The notes beneath the pieces are model-generated. The model was not told where the DNA came from. It worked only from the letters and a program-made list of their open reading frames with translations, and did not search any database. From Cyanobacteria bacterium FACHB-471 (GTDB taxonomy: Bacteria > Cyanobacteriota > Cyanobacteriia > Elainellales > Elainellaceae), in the NCBI GenBank assembly GCA_014695345.1, contig JACJOC010000086.1, forward strand, positions 124,001 to 188,000: a stretch of 64,000 nucleotides of DNA. The letters are read 5' to 3'. The translations under genes were made by a program, and so were the position numbers. Shown here one piece after another: positions 1-10,030 of the stretch; position 1 is the stretch's first letter; every line of letters starts with the position of its first letter.

Positions 1-100
1 CCAGCGAGGCTACAGTAGAGCCATGACCCACTACACTAACCTGGCTCTAGCAAAGCAACAGCTTGAATTCTATAAGCAAATTCTTGGCAACCGCCACTAA
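1..100 (+). CDS. C-terminal end of a gene cut by the window start
   Basis: An open frame enters from the left edge and stops with TAA at 98-100. The visible tail ends in YKQILGNRH. It stops 11 bp before the next gene on the same strand, so the two are probably cotranscribed. The downstream glycosyltransferase suggests a polysaccharide or glycolipid cluster, but too little remains to name a family. Confidence 0.65.
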   Translation, partial: QRGYSRAMTHYTNLALAKQQLEFYKQILGNRH

Positions 101-111
101 GTCCAGCCACT

Positions 112-1320
112 ATGCATCACCCGCTGCGGATTCTCCAAATTGTTCCCTCGATTTCCTTGGTTTATGGCGGGCCGAGTCAGATGGTGCTGGGTCTTTCCAA
201 GGCGTTAGCGGCTGAAGGCGTTGAGGTGACAGTACTAACGACTGACTCAAATGGTGACGTAGGTCAGCCACCCCTAGATGTACCGCTCGATCGCCCCGTT
301 GCTCAAGAAGGTTATCAAGTTCGTTACTTTCGCTGCTCTCCTTTCCGCCGCTACAAGTTCTCGTTGGGGTTGTTGCGCTGGCTAGCTGACCATACCGATG
401 AATTTGACTTGGCTCACATCCACGCCCTGTTTTCTCCCATCAGTAGTTTTTCGGCTAGCGTTGCTCGTTCTAAAAATCTTCCCTACTTATTGCGTCCGTT
501 AGGAACCCTTGATCCTGCTGACTTACAGAAAAAGAAGGCACTCAAGCAAATTTACGCGGCGCTGTTGGAACGTCCAAATCTGGCTGGAGCCGCCGCTGTC
601 CATTTCACTAGTCCTCAAGAAGCTAAAGTCTCAGAACGCTTTGGAGCCGTCACACAGGATTTGGTAATTCCTTTGGGAGTTAACTGGCAAAAACCTAACC
701 CAGCAGATTCTCAAACAGTCCATGATGCTGCGTTGCACAGCCTAAAAATTTCGCAGCAACAGGGTGTTCCCCTGGTATTATTTATGTCGCGGATTGATCC
801 CAAAAAGGGATTGGATTTGCTGTTTCCAGCACTAGAAAGGCTGCTGGCAGAGGGATTAAAATTCCATTTCGTGCTGGCTGGTGGTAATCCACAAGACCCA
901 GATTATGAGAATCGCATTCGCACCCAGGTGCAAAGTTCATCTCTAGCGCCACATTCTACAATTGTCGGATTTGTTACGGGTGACTCAAAAACGGCCTTGC
1001 TGCAAACGGCTGACCTATTTGTGCTGCCGTCCTACTACGAAAACTTTGGTATCGCTGTCGCAGAAGCAATGGCGGCGGGCGTGCCCGTCGTTATTTCAGA
1101 TCAGGTACACATCTGGGAAGATGTGAAACAGTCAGAAGCAGGCTGGGTCAGCGCTTGCGAAGTGAATGCCCTGACAGACCAGCTGAGAGCCGCAATTCAA
1201 TCTGTGCCGGAGCGGCAACGGCGTGGCGCAAACGCTCAGGCTCATGCGCTCAAACACTATAGCTGGAAGGCGATCGCCCAACAAACAATCCAGGCATACC
1301 AGCAAATTTTGGCGAAATAA
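112..1320 (+). CDS. Glycosyltransferase family 4
   Basis: This 402-residue protein has the two-Rossmann GT-B layout of GT4 retaining glycosyltransferases. The N-terminal domain opens with the acceptor-side glycine loop YGGPSQMVLGLSKAL. The C-terminal domain has the sugar-nucleotide segment LFMSRIDPKKGLDLLFPALE and the E-x7-E type signature within SYYENFGIAVAEAMAAGVP, followed by the usual VVISDQVHIWED. It would transfer a sugar from a nucleotide sugar to a lipid or growing glycan at the cytoplasmic face of the membrane. The acceptor cannot be told from sequence. It follows the partial gene by 11 bp. Length is normal for the family and nothing looks broken. Confidence 0.9.
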   Translation: MHHPLRILQIVPSISLVYGGPSQMVLGLSKALAAEGVEVTVLTTDSNGDVGQPPLDVPLDRPVAQEGYQVRYFRCSPFRRYKFSLGLLRWLADHTDEFDLAHIHALFSPISSFSASVARSKNLPYLLRPLGTLDPADLQKKKALKQIYAALLERPNLAGAAAVHFTSPQEAKVSERFGAVTQDLVIPLGVNWQKPNPADSQTVHDAALHSLKISQQQGVPLVLFMSRIDPKKGLDLLFPALERLLAEGLKFHFVLAGGNPQDPDYENRIRTQVQSSSLAPHSTIVGFVTGDSKTALLQTADLFVLPSYYENFGIAVAEAMAAGVPVVISDQVHIWEDVKQSEAGWVSACEVNALTDQLRAAIQSVPERQRRGANAQAHALKHYSWKAIAQQTIQAYQQILAK

Positions 1321-1323
1321 TCC

Positions 1324-1992
1324 TTACCCTTCGTTTTGCTGAACTAAACAAGCCAGCGCCTCTTCCATCTCGACTTGAGGAAACTCTGCATAAAAGCGGC
1401 TAACACTGAGGAAGGTTTCGGGAGCGGCTAACACAATCACGCGATCGCCCCAATGCTTTAACAAACTGACCAACTCTAGAGGAGCAACCGGAGCGCAAAT
1501 CAAGATTTTTGCAGGTCGTTTTGCCCGTAGTGCCCTGGCTGCGACTGCCATTGTCATTCCCGTCGCGATGCCATCATCTACTAGAACGGCGATCGCCCCC
1601 TTGGGATCGATCTGTGGACGGCTATCAGTAAACTGTTCCAATTGCTCCCGTGCTTTAGCCTGTGCCTCTTGCAGCGCCAATCGCCAGGAGCCACCAAGCG
1701 GTTGAATAAAAGCACCCTGACGAGAGCGAATGATATGCCCATCTGCCGTGACTGCACCAATTGCTAGCTCTGGGTTTTCGGGACGAGTTACCTTTTTGGC
1801 AATCACCACATCAAGTGGACAGTTTAGCGATCGCGCCACAGGAGCCGCTACGGGCAACCCACCCCTCGGCAACGCATAGACAATAGCTCTCATAGGCAGC
1901 AGCAAGTCCAACTGTTCAACTTCCTGAAGAACGGCTTGTGCTAACTTTTCTCCAGCTTCCTGGCGATCGCGAAACAAAGGAATAGGCGGCAT
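1324..1992 (-). CDS. Phosphoribosyltransferase-domain protein
   Basis: The type I phosphoribosyltransferase fold is recognisable from the PRPP loop VLVDDGIATGMTM and the upstream segment YALPRGGLPVAAPVARSL. Relatives are the stand-alone PRTase-like proteins often found near dienelactone hydrolase or stress genes. Their substrate is generally unknown, so no base-salvage reaction is assigned. I start it at the ATG at 1992, which gives the usual family N-terminus MPPIPLFRDRQEAG and has GGAGGG just upstream. An in-frame ATG at 2028 would add 12 residues. It converges with the glycosyltransferase, leaving 3 bp between the stop codons. Confidence 0.8.
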   Translation of the reverse strand: MPPIPLFRDRQEAGEKLAQAVLQEVEQLDLLLPMRAIVYALPRGGLPVAAPVARSLNCPLDVVIAKKVTRPENPELAIGAVTADGHIIRSRQGAFIQPLGGSWRLALQEAQAKAREQLEQFTDSRPQIDPKGAIAVLVDDGIATGMTMAVAARALRAKRPAKILICAPVAPLELVSLLKHWGDRVIVLAAPETFLSVSRFYAEFPQVEMEEALACLVQQNEG

Positions 1993-2238
1993 CGCTCCCT
2001 CCAGGTGCGGTGGGATCAAGCCTATCATGCCTGATTTTGTCGTCTAATCAGGAAAATCTTGAATTCCCAAGCTAAATAAGTCCTGGCTAGAAAAAATTGG
2101 CTCTAAAATTTAAAAGATTGCCCTAACTGCAAGCAACAACCAAACTGTTTAGAGAAGCCCTGTCTAGAAAGACGACAAGTTTAGGAATTCTTTCCTGCTC
2201 TTGCTTGCGGTCAATACGCCGACACTTTTAAGAACTAC

Positions 2239-2940
2239 ATGCCTGATCAAATTGACTTGTTTAACCTGTCGGAGGTCAAAGACACCGCGCCCCCTGCCGA
2301 CTTTAATCCAGACCTGATCCCCACTGATGTAAAGGTGCCAATTCCGCCTGGCACTTACCCGACGCTTGATCCAATCCCCGATCACTGCAATCGCTGCCAC
2401 CGCTGTGACTTAGGGGCGACGCGTACTCATGCGGTAGTTGGGCGGGGCAATCCAAAAGCAGACATCATGATCGTGGGAGAAGGTCCAGGGCAAAACGAGG
2501 ATGAAACCGGGATACCCTTTATCGGCAAAGCGGGACAGCTTTTAGAAAAAATTCTAGAGTCCGTTAAGCTCAGCAGTCAGGATGACGTTTACATCTCCAA
2601 CGTTGTGAAGTGCCGTCCGCCCAACAATCGCACTCCGACGACGGACGAGATGGAAGCCTGTAAACCCTACCTGATGGAGCAGATCCGCTTAGTTGATCCC
2701 AAAATTATTCTGTTAACCGGAGCAACGGCAGTAAAAGGCATAACGGGTGACAAACGAGGCATTACTAAAATCCGAGGGGAGTGGTTGGAATGGGATAACC
2801 GGCTCTGTATGCCAATTTTTCACCCTGCCTACCTGCTGCGAAATCAGTCACGGGAAAAAGGCGGACCCAAATGGCTGATGTGGCAGGATATTCAGGCAGT
2901 ACGGGCTAAGCTCGATGAAATTCGGGGATCAGGAGCCTAA
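2239..2940 (+). CDS. Uracil-DNA glycosylase, family 4 (Fe-S)
   Basis: This enzyme excises uracil from DNA in base excision repair. The family 4 motif is GEGPGQNEDETGIPF, and the closing motif is HPAYLLR. Four cysteines suit the 4Fe-4S cluster of this family: the CNRCHRCDLG pair region, CRPPNNR and CKPYL. The approximately 60-residue N-terminal extension rich in Pro and Asp is common in cyanobacterial members. Length is 233 residues. It stands alone on the plus strand and its stop lies 1 bp from the end of the convergent gene. Confidence 0.92.
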   Translation: MPDQIDLFNLSEVKDTAPPADFNPDLIPTDVKVPIPPGTYPTLDPIPDHCNRCHRCDLGATRTHAVVGRGNPKADIMIVGEGPGQNEDETGIPFIGKAGQLLEKILESVKLSSQDDVYISNVVKCRPPNNRTPTTDEMEACKPYLMEQIRLVDPKIILLTGATAVKGITGDKRGITKIRGEWLEWDNRLCMPIFHPAYLLRNQSREKGGPKWLMWQDIQAVRAKLDEIRGSGA

Positions 2941-2941
2941 C

Positions 2942-3550
2942 TTACAAAGGCTGTATGTTTCCAGCCCGGCAGTCCCTTAACCAAGTCTGAATCGCCCGAC
3001 CAATTACTCCATTACTGGTGTCTGTTGGAGGGGAAGGGGGTTCGTCGGAAGGACTGCCGATTTGGGAGAGCATTAGCACAAAGCGCCAACCACTCTCTGC
3101 CTGGGTGAGAAACAGCCAGTGATAGTGCTGAAACTGCACAACTTCACCAGTTACGTACTGTCTTTCTAGAGTCGTGAAGAAAACTTGATTAGGATCGTCT
3201 TCCGGTGCCGTTGGCGTGTACTCACCGGGTCCAAGGCTCAGCGGCTCAAATTCGGGTCGTCCTGCTAGTAAGACGTAGCCGAAAACGTCGAGCGATCGCT
3301 CCCGATTTCGGGCCCGCTGGCTCACCCGGTTTGCATAACTGGGCAAATCTCGTAGCAGCATTGCAGTTAAGCTTTCTAAATCGTCTGGGCAAGTAACCTC
3401 AGGGCGAATGTAGTCAGCGGCATCAGCGTATCTTGGTAGTGCGGTGGGATGGTCTGAATGGGTTGTTGCTGCAAGAGATGGCGCAAATCCGCCTGCTACC
3501 AGCCCACCCGCTATCCAACAAAGCCATTTCTGTGTGGCTTGCCACTGCAT
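2942..3550 (-). CDS. Exported protein of unknown function
   Basis: The 202-residue product begins with a signal peptide: a short basic start, the hydrophobic stretch LCWIAGGLVAGGFAPSLA, then AAT. After cleavage it would be a soluble periplasmic or lumenal domain with a conserved-looking PEVTCPDDLESL and two later cysteines. I do not recognise the family. It lies 18 bp downstream of pyrF on the same strand, so it is probably the last gene of the tyrS-pyrF operon. That position says little about its function. Confidence 0.75.
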   Translation of the reverse strand: MQWQATQKWLCWIAGGLVAGGFAPSLAATTHSDHPTALPRYADAADYIRPEVTCPDDLESLTAMLLRDLPSYANRVSQRARNRERSLDVFGYVLLAGRPEFEPLSLGPGEYTPTAPEDDPNQVFFTTLERQYVTGEVVQFQHYHWLFLTQAESGWRFVLMLSQIGSPSDEPPSPPTDTSNGVIGRAIQTWLRDCRAGNIQPL

Positions 3551-3568
3551 TAAAGTTGACTCCTACGA

Positions 3569-4288
3569 TTACAGGACGGTGGCTAATTCATCACAAATTC
3601 GCTCAAAGGCAATAACAGGATCTTCTGCCGCCGTGATCGGACGACCAATCACCAAATAATTGGCTCCTGCTTTCAATGCAGCCGCAGGGGTAAGCGATCG
3701 CCTCTGATCCCCCGCTTCTGCCCAAGTCGGACGCACTCCCGGACAGACGAGCAAAAAGCGATCGCCACAGGTTTGGCGCAACTGTTCCACTTCCTGGGGT
3801 GAACAAACTGCCCCAGCTAGACCGCTCTCCTGAGCTAATAAAGCCATTTGCAGCGCATAGTCTGTTAGCTCCAGCGGAATTTTTAGCTCAAACGCCAGCG
3901 ATCGCAAATTCAAACTAGTCAATACCGTAATCGCAATTAGCTTGGGTGGGGTATGGCTGGCGGCGATTGCACCCTCCTGTGCTGCAGCCTGTGCAGCCTT
4001 GAGCGCCTCACTACCTGCCGTTGCATGAATCGTCACCAGGTCTACACCATAACTCGCTGCTGCCCGACACGCTCCCGCAACCGTATTGGGAATGTCGTGA
4101 AACTTCAAATCTAAAAAGATTTGCTTCTGGCGTTCTTTCAACACCGTCAAAATTCCAGAGCCGCTGCTGACAAACAGTTCCAGCCCCACTTTCCAAAAGC
4201 TGACCTGCGGCAGGCGATCGAGCAGAGCGATCGCCTCCCTTTCACTAGAAACGTCTAACGGAACAATGATGCGATCGGCTGGAGACAT
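3569..4288 (-). CDS. pyrF: Orotidine 5'-phosphate decarboxylase
   Basis: The enzyme catalyses the last step of UMP synthesis, decarboxylating OMP. The catalytic Asp-Lys-Asp signature is [11 protein letters not shown], and the phosphate-binding segment near the C-terminus is [10 protein letters not shown]. The substrate-side LDVSSEREA opens the barrel. Its 239 residues match the short bacterial class. The start codon is 1 bp beyond the tyrS stop, which implies translational coupling. Confidence 0.96.
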   Translation of the reverse strand: MSPADRIIVPLDVSSEREAIALLDRLPQVSFWKVGLELFVSSGSGILTVLKERQKQIFLDLKFHDIPNTVAGACRAAASYGVDLVTIHATAGSEALKAAQAAAQEGAIAASHTPPKLIAITVLTSLNLRSLAFELKIPLELTDYALQMALLAQESGLAGAVCSPQEVEQLRQTCGDRFLLVCPGVRPTWAEAGDQRRSLTPAAALKAGANYLVIGRPITAAEDPVIAFERICDELATVL

Positions 4289-4289
4289 A

Positions 4290-5537
4290 CTAAACCACTA
4301 AGCGAACAAACTTATTTTTGCCGACTTGTAGCACCTTGCCGTTGAGGTCAGCCGCCGTTTCAAAGATGAGATTGACATCTTGAATGCGATTGCCATCCAG
4401 CCGCACTCCTCCATTTTGAATCTGTCGTCGCGCCTCAGAACTGCTGCTACACAAGCCACTCACGCTAACAATATAGAAAAACTTGGCGGGAAACTGCACC
4501 GATTCCAGAGAAAATTCTGGCACCGCCTCAGCGCTAGCCGTACCACCTTGCACCAGGGATTGGGCTGCTTGTTGGGCTGCTAGGGCTGCGTCTTTACCGT
4601 GATATTGAGTCACGATGTCTAGAGCCAGCAGTTTTTGGCGATCGCGTGGAGCTTCCGGCAATTGGTCAAGTGGCAGATTGGTCAATAGCTCAAAATATTG
4701 CTCAATTACGCTGTCTGGGGTCTTTTCCAGCTTGGAATACATACTTAACGCATCTTCCGATAGCCCAACGTAGTTGCCCAAAGACTTCGACATTTTCTGC
4801 ACACCGTCCGTTCCAGGCAAAATCGGCATGAGCAACCCAAATTGGGGCGATCGCCCAAAATGCCGCTGCAAATCTCGTCCCACTGCAATGTTAAATTTCT
4901 GATCCGTTCCGCCCAGTTCCACATCTGCATTCAATGCCACGGAATCATAGCCCTGCATCAGCGGATAGAGAAATTCATGCAGATAGATTGGGTTACTTTG
5001 CTTGTATCGCTCCGCAAACCCTTCTTTAGCCAGCATTTGCCCGACAGTCATCGTCGCCAACAGTTCCAAGATCTTGGACAGATCAAGCTGTGACAGCCAC
5101 TCCGAGTTATAGCGGATTTCCAACCGTCCCGGAGTCTCAAAGTCTAAAATGGGTCGAAGCTGTTCGATATAAGTTTGGGCATTTTGCTTGACTTCCTCAG
5201 CGGTAAGCTGCTGACGAACTTCTGACTTTCCAGTTGGGTCGCCAATCCGGGCAGTAAAATCACCGATCAGCAAAATCGCCGTGTGTCCCGCATCCTGAAA
5301 TGCTCTCAGCTTACGGAATGCAATGCTGTGACCCAGGTGAATGTCTGCCCCCGTCGCGTCAATTCCAAGTTTGACTCGTAGGGGTTTATCCGCTTGAGCG
5401 ATGCGCTGCACCAAATTTTCGTCAGGCTGGTCAGAATCAGGCTGATTGGGGAAAATTTCACTCAAACCGCGATTCAGCCATGAAAGGGAGGTTGCATTTG
5501 CCGATTCAGAAGCCATACTTGGCACAGATAAATCCAT
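4290..5537 (-). CDS. tyrS: Tyrosyl-tRNA synthetase
   Basis: This class I synthetase charges tRNA-Tyr. The HIGH-type motif is [11 protein letters not shown] and the KMSKS motif is KMSKSLGN. Tyrosine-site residues fall in the [13 protein letters not shown] segment, and the C-terminal S4-like RNA-binding domain is visible as [17 protein letters not shown]. Length is 415 residues. The N-terminus has two plausible ATGs, at 5537 and 5516. I keep the longer form because no clear ribosome site decides between them. It leads an operon with pyrF and an exported protein. Confidence 0.96.
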   Translation of the reverse strand: MDLSVPSMASESANATSLSWLNRGLSEIFPNQPDSDQPDENLVQRIAQADKPLRVKLGIDATGADIHLGHSIAFRKLRAFQDAGHTAILLIGDFTARIGDPTGKSEVRQQLTAEEVKQNAQTYIEQLRPILDFETPGRLEIRYNSEWLSQLDLSKILELLATMTVGQMLAKEGFAERYKQSNPIYLHEFLYPLMQGYDSVALNADVELGGTDQKFNIAVGRDLQRHFGRSPQFGLLMPILPGTDGVQKMSKSLGNYVGLSEDALSMYSKLEKTPDSVIEQYFELLTNLPLDQLPEAPRDRQKLLALDIVTQYHGKDAALAAQQAAQSLVQGGTASAEAVPEFSLESVQFPAKFFYIVSVSGLCSSSSEARRQIQNGGVRLDGNRIQDVNLIFETAADLNGKVLQVGKNKFVRLVV

Positions 5538-5946
5538 TTAGCACTGCTTTATATTCAAGCATTTGACGAGCAAACTACTATAATTGCAAAACTTATAGGA
5601 CATAGAAAAGCCCTAGTCTAATTCTTACTGTCCGGGTGGAGGCGATCGTTATCATGCCCTCCACGAACAAGAGAAACAATACGTTACGCTAACGCTAACG
5701 CAGCCTAAACTAGAAAGCCATTCAGGCAACTTCTGTAAATCGCCGGACTCTCAATTCAAGGCTCAAGACGCAAACCAGGTACTTAATAAATTTTCTGTCA
5801 ACTCTCTGCAGAAGCAAGCCAACTCTCCTCTGTAAGCGTAATATCCAAAAATAACCGCTTATTTTGTTTCCTTTTATCCTTGACTTCTGCCTCTACTCTA
5901 CGTTTTCACAACCCTCTCTGATTTTCGACTAAGGAATTAAACTGCT
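5538..5946. other. Intergenic region between tyrS and the PBP gene
   Basis: About 400 bp separate the divergently oriented tyrS and PBP genes, so promoters for both should lie here. I see a tandem ACGCTA/ACGCTAACGC stretch near 5686-5703 and an imperfect GTGGAGG/CCTCCAC pair near 5636-5666, but no convincing RNA gene or ORF. Confidence 0.4.
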
Positions 5947-7869
5947 GTGTCGTCTAACCCTACTGTCAAAAATAAGCAAAAACAATCAGAAGACCTCGCT
6001 CCAGTCTTTCAATTTGTCCAGACAGTGGGCAAGGTGACAGCCGGCACGTTGCTGGGCATCACGATGCTGACCAGTTCTGTGATTGCAGGTGGGCTTGTCG
6101 GTTTGGCAATCAGCTTTCGTAATCTGCCGGACGTGCGGATGTTACGAAACTATATTCCTTCAGAAACGAGCTACGTCTACGACATCAACGGCACTCTGCT
6201 AGACAGCATCCATGATGAAGTCAATCGGGATGTCGTTGACCTCAACAGCATTTCTCCAGACCTGAAACGGGCCGTGATTGCGATCGAAGACAGCCAGTTC
6301 TTTTTCCATCACGGCATTAACCCTGGCAGTATCGCCCGTGCTTTCCTGGCTAATTTGGAGGAAGGACGAACGGTTGAAGGTGGCTCCACCTTGACCATGC
6401 AGTTGGTGAAAAACCTGTTCCTTACGCCGGAGCGATCGCTTAGCCGCAAAGTCGCAGAAGCCGTATTAGCCCTCCGACTAGAGCAGGTTTTCACCAAAGA
6501 CCAGATTTTGGAAATGTACCTGAATCAGGTCTACTGGGGACACAACACCTATGGTGTAGAAACTGCAGCCCAAAGTTACTTCAACAAATCAGCCTCCGAA
6601 TTAACTCTGGCAGAGTCCGCCATGATGGCAGGCTTGATTCAAGCACCAGAGAGCTACAGCCCCTTCCTCGACTATCAGCTTGCCAGGCAGCGGCAGTCTG
6701 TCATTTTGAGCAGAATGCGCCGGTTAAACTGGATCACCGCTGAAGAAGAAGCCACTGCCAGACAGCAGCCCTTACGTTTGGGGCAAGTGACCTCTTTTCG
6801 GGCAAGTCAAGCTCCCTACGTAACTGAAGCCGTACTGCAAGAGCTAAACGAGCGCTTTGGTCAAGATTCTGTCATTAAAGGCGGAATGCGGGTCCAGACT
6901 ACAATCGATCTGAAGCTCCAGCGAATCGCCGAAGAAACGGTCACACGCGGCTATCAAACTATCCGACGGCGAGGCTTGAATGCAGACCAGATGGCGCTAG
7001 TCGCCGTTGATCCTCGGACGCATTTCGTGAAAGCAATGGTTGGCGGAGTAGACTACAACAACAGCCAGTACAACCGAGCAATTCAGGCAATTCGTCAGCC
7101 TGGTTCAGCCTTTAAGCCATTTGTTTACTATGTTGCGTTTGCCTCTGGCAAATATCGCCCCGACTCAATCATTAATGACACTCCCGTCAGTTATCCCGAC
7201 GGTTACGAAACCTACAGTCCGCAAAACTACGGTGGTGGCTTTAGCGGCCCAATTACCTTAAGATCTGCCCTGGAGCAATCCCGAAACGTTCCTGCTGTAC
7301 GTTTAGGACAATCAGTCGGACTCAATCGCGTTATTGAAGTGGTGCGAACCTTAGGCATTACTAGCCCAATCGAACCAGTCACATCACTACCACTCGGCTC
7401 TGTTGACCTGACTCCCCTGGAGATGGCGGCTGCTTATGCGACCTTTGCAAGTGGTGGTTGGCAATCCCAAACGACTTTTATCGTTCAGGTGACTGATAGC
7501 ACAGGTAAAACACTGCTAGACAATACCCCCCAGCCTCAATTAGTCCTAGATCCTTGGGCAGTTGCCTCTCTCAACGATGTATTGCAAGGAGTCGTGACTC
7601 GCGGTACCGCCACATCCGCGCGTTTAGATCGCCCAGCCGCAGGAAAAACTGGAACTACTTCATCTGAGCGAGATATCTGGTTCGTCGGCTATGTGCCACA
7701 GCTTTCGGTTGCCGTTTGGATTGGCAACGACGACTATCGCCCCATCGGTATTGGAGCGACTGGCGGCGGTTATGTCGCTCCAATTTGGCGTGACTTTATG
7801 CAACAGGCATTACAGGGCGTACCTGTAGAAAACTTCCCGCCTGCCTCAAACTTTCCGCGCCCTGACTAG
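5947..7869 (+). CDS. Class A penicillin-binding protein (1A type)
   Basis: A bifunctional peptidoglycan synthase of 640 residues. A cytoplasmic tail precedes one transmembrane helix around residues 35-58. The glycosyltransferase domain (GT51) shows EDSQFFFHHGINP, GGSTLTMQLVKN and EMYLNQVYWG. The transpeptidase domain shows the SxxK motif in PGSAFKPF, the SxN motif in EQSRNVPAV and KTGTTSSERD. All catalytic motifs are present. Translation appears to start at GTG 5947, preceded by AAGGAATT. The four-base overlap of its 3' end with the convergent DUF1825 gene is tight but otherwise ordinary. Confidence 0.94.
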   Translation: MSSNPTVKNKQKQSEDLAPVFQFVQTVGKVTAGTLLGITMLTSSVIAGGLVGLAISFRNLPDVRMLRNYIPSETSYVYDINGTLLDSIHDEVNRDVVDLNSISPDLKRAVIAIEDSQFFFHHGINPGSIARAFLANLEEGRTVEGGSTLTMQLVKNLFLTPERSLSRKVAEAVLALRLEQVFTKDQILEMYLNQVYWGHNTYGVETAAQSYFNKSASELTLAESAMMAGLIQAPESYSPFLDYQLARQRQSVILSRMRRLNWITAEEEATARQQPLRLGQVTSFRASQAPYVTEAVLQELNERFGQDSVIKGGMRVQTTIDLKLQRIAEETVTRGYQTIRRRGLNADQMALVAVDPRTHFVKAMVGGVDYNNSQYNRAIQAIRQPGSAFKPFVYYVAFASGKYRPDSIINDTPVSYPDGYETYSPQNYGGGFSGPITLRSALEQSRNVPAVRLGQSVGLNRVIEVVRTLGITSPIEPVTSLPLGSVDLTPLEMAAAYATFASGGWQSQTTFIVQVTDSTGKTLLDNTPQPQLVLDPWAVASLNDVLQGVVTRGTATSARLDRPAAGKTGTTSSERDIWFVGYVPQLSVAVWIGNDDYRPIGIGATGGGYVAPIWRDFMQQALQGVPVENFPPASNFPRPD

Positions 7870-8189
7870 ACCTGTTTCTCTAATTCAGACTTCATGCGTT
7901 CGAGAGTGTAATGCATCTGGTCAAACATCTGCTGAGGCGTTACACCAAATTGACCTAGCTGGGTTTTTAGCTGCTCAACAGTCATTTGCGCCATGAAGTC
8001 TTCGGATAGCTCAAACCGCTTCATGAAGATGCGGTAGCGTTCCATCATTTCTTCCATTTTTTCGATGAAAAGCTTCTTGCCCTCACGGTCAAACTTGCCG
8101 TAGTCACCGCCTAGCTGCATGAGGTTCTGGTAGTCCTCAAACAACTGTCTAGCCTCTTGCTGAACAATTTCAGAGTCAAAGAATCCCAT
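7866..8189 (-). CDS. DUF1825 family protein
   Basis: The 107-residue product begins MGFFDSEIVQQEARQLFEDY and is largely helical and charged. It matches the small DUF1825 family, which is nearly confined to cyanobacteria and plastids and has no established function. It is cytoplasmic, with no signal or membrane segment. Its 3' end overlaps the PBP gene by four bases in convergent orientation. Confidence 0.85.
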   Translation of the reverse strand: MGFFDSEIVQQEARQLFEDYQNLMQLGGDYGKFDREGKKLFIEKMEEMMERYRIFMKRFELSEDFMAQMTVEQLKTQLGQFGVTPQQMFDQMHYTLERMKSELEKQV

Positions 8190-8335
8190 TTCTATTCACA
8201 TCCACTGATGCTCTTGCCTATGCTCTCTAGGTGATAGAGAGTTAACTATGCTTTTTATTTAAACCTATCTTAATCCAACCTCGAGTAGGCTAGAGGGTCG
8301 GTAATCCCTACAGTTGAAGTTTTCCAACAGAGCTA

Positions 8336-9223
8336 CTATTGCTTTTTGGCGAACAAACCAAAAAGCCCTCCTTTTTTAGCAGTACTGGGTGGATCTAGCT
8401 TGATTTTTAGTTTCTTGGCATACTCCAGGGCCAGTGAGTCTTGGGGATTTAATTTAAGCGCCTGCCGAAAGTGGACTGTTGCCATGCCAGTCAGATTTTG
8501 CATGAAATAGGCTTTTGCCAACAAAGAATGAAACTCACTTTTGGTTGGCTCTAACCGAATTGCATCTCGCAACTCTTGTACTGCCATTGACCAGCTTTCT
8601 TTTTTCATGTACTCTTGCGCACGAACATAGTGGCGTTGGGCGTAATTGCCATTAGACTGTTGTTTTGGATCGGCTGAAGCAGCGGTTTCTCGTTTGATCT
8701 GCTCAGCCGGAACCAATCCGGTCGGCTTTGGGCGAACAGGCTCACCCATTTTTAACTGGAGGTAAACCAAGTTGAGTTCGGTAAGTTGTTGGATGATTGG
8801 CTCAAACTGATGAAGCGGTTGATATTGAGAGTCAGCTAACTGGGCGATCGCCTGCTCATAAAACACGTCCACGGAATGCATGGGTGTTTTAATCAACTGC
8901 TGAGCAGGGTCGCTTTGGGGCAATAAAGGCGCTTCATAATTCATTCGCCGCACATGAATTCTAAGCAGAGCCAAGCTTTCAGCTCGACCTTTGTCTTGCT
9001 TGAGTTTTTGGTAAGCAGGACTGATCAAATGAGCAAAGAGCTGACTGGCGAGATTCCGGTCTGCTGGGTCTGCGGTGGTGTATCCATCAGGATGTAAAAG
9101 CTTAGCCACAGCACGATAGCGCTTCAATACTCGGCGATCGTCAGCCGAGACAGACAGTCCCAACACAGCATAGGGATCTGAAAATTTTTTCAGCCAGTCT
9201 GTGGAAAAAGGGATCTGTGACAT
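8336..9223 (-). CDS. J-domain protein with C-terminal TPR repeats
   Basis: Residues about 15-80 form a J-domain with the HPD motif in KLLHPDGYTTAD, the element that stimulates Hsp70 ATPase. The C-terminal third contains two or more tetratricopeptide repeats (AQEYMKKESWSMAVQELRDA, then the AYFMQNLTGMATVHFRQAL unit). A low-complexity linker lies between. It is probably a DnaK co-chaperone that uses its TPRs to select a client or partner. It has no Gly/Phe region or zinc finger, so it is not a full DnaJ. Length is 295 residues. Confidence 0.88.
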   Translation of the reverse strand: MSQIPFSTDWLKKFSDPYAVLGLSVSADDRRVLKRYRAVAKLLHPDGYTTADPADRNLASQLFAHLISPAYQKLKQDKGRAESLALLRIHVRRMNYEAPLLPQSDPAQQLIKTPMHSVDVFYEQAIAQLADSQYQPLHQFEPIIQQLTELNLVYLQLKMGEPVRPKPTGLVPAEQIKRETAASADPKQQSNGNYAQRHYVRAQEYMKKESWSMAVQELRDAIRLEPTKSEFHSLLAKAYFMQNLTGMATVHFRQALKLNPQDSLALEYAKKLKIKLDPPSTAKKGGLFGLFAKKQ

Positions 9224-9662
9224 TGATTAGGCTGCTCTTAAAAGTGGGTCAGTGTTAATCAAATACGAACTGGTCTTTAGCATTGATGAAGATGACCCTT
9301 GCTTGAGCAAATTTTGGTATGCCCGATTAAAAAGGTGCCGATGTGTAGAAACGCTTTGCTTTTTTCCCAGCAAGACAAATTTAGATAGGTAAGGTAGCGC
9401 CTTGTTTTCATGGCTCACACCCCTCAGCACCTTTAGAATGCAGCTTATGACCCTGTCTCAAAATGATACTGCCTTAATCTATCAGGTAAGTTAACCTACC
9501 GATATAGGTTGTTGTCAGCATGGCAGAGCTGCGCTCTTACCAACAAACTCTGTTTGAAAACCGAGCAACTCCACTCTAATGTATCTCTTAAGGTAGATGT
9601 TGTGCGACTGAGCTTGGAGAACGAAGGGACAGATTCTAATACCTGTTTACTCCTTTTCCCCT

Positions 9663-9715
9663 CTAAAAGAACAGGGGTGCACCCGCGCCGCAGGGTTGCA
9701 TCCTTGTTCTTTTAG
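9663..9715. repeat. Imperfect inverted repeat
   Basis: Arms of about 22 bp beginning CTAAAAGAACA pair with TGTTCTTTTAG across an eight-base GC-rich loop, with a few mismatches and one indel. There is no T-run beyond either arm, so it looks more like a dispersed palindromic repeat than a terminator. Confidence 0.7.
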
Positions 9716-9750
9716 CACTTGAAGCCATCTTCAGATGAGTAAGCTATAGC

Positions 9751-9778
9751 GTAGGGGCAGTTCGCGAACTGCCCCTAC
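9751..9778. repeat. Perfect 28-bp palindrome
   Basis: GTAGGGGCAGTTCG is followed directly by its exact reverse complement. Palindromes starting GTAGGGGC are common dispersed elements in cyanobacterial intergenic DNA. A related degenerate copy sits at 12912-12934. Confidence 0.8.
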
Positions 9779-10030
9779 AGGGATTTGTGGTTTATCCAAG
9801 TGGAAATTGCTGTAATCATTTGACCGGGAAGGGAGGAATCAGGCAGGTTGATGCCCGAAATAGACCGTTCAATCAAGACAAAACACCTTGAAAAGGCTGA
9901 AGCTGGGTTGAATTCCTTTCTTCATTCCAGCTTGGCAGCAGAATCGATATGATGTGGAAGTAGGTTCTGTAGCGTAATGGCGCTGCTAACCCCCATATTC
10001 TTAAACTTAAAAGACTTTAGCGTCCCTAGC

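Larger units (their letters stand above)
9431..9976. other. Intergenic region with palindromic repeats
   Basis: About 545 bp hold no convincing gene. They contain two separate hairpin repeats, listed individually at 9663-9715 and 9751-9778, and a T-rich stretch. A 68-codon open frame across 9509-9715 runs straight through the first hairpin and is probably not a gene. Confidence 0.5.

Noticed and set aside
2164-2400. 78-codon minus-strand frame over the start of the UDG gene
   Set aside because: It lies opposite a well-supported gene and has no support of its own.
9227-9430. 67-codon open frame upstream of the J-domain gene
   Set aside because: It starts with a non-ATG codon, has no ribosome site or domain, and its end is within 3 bp of the J-domain start; probably leader sequence.
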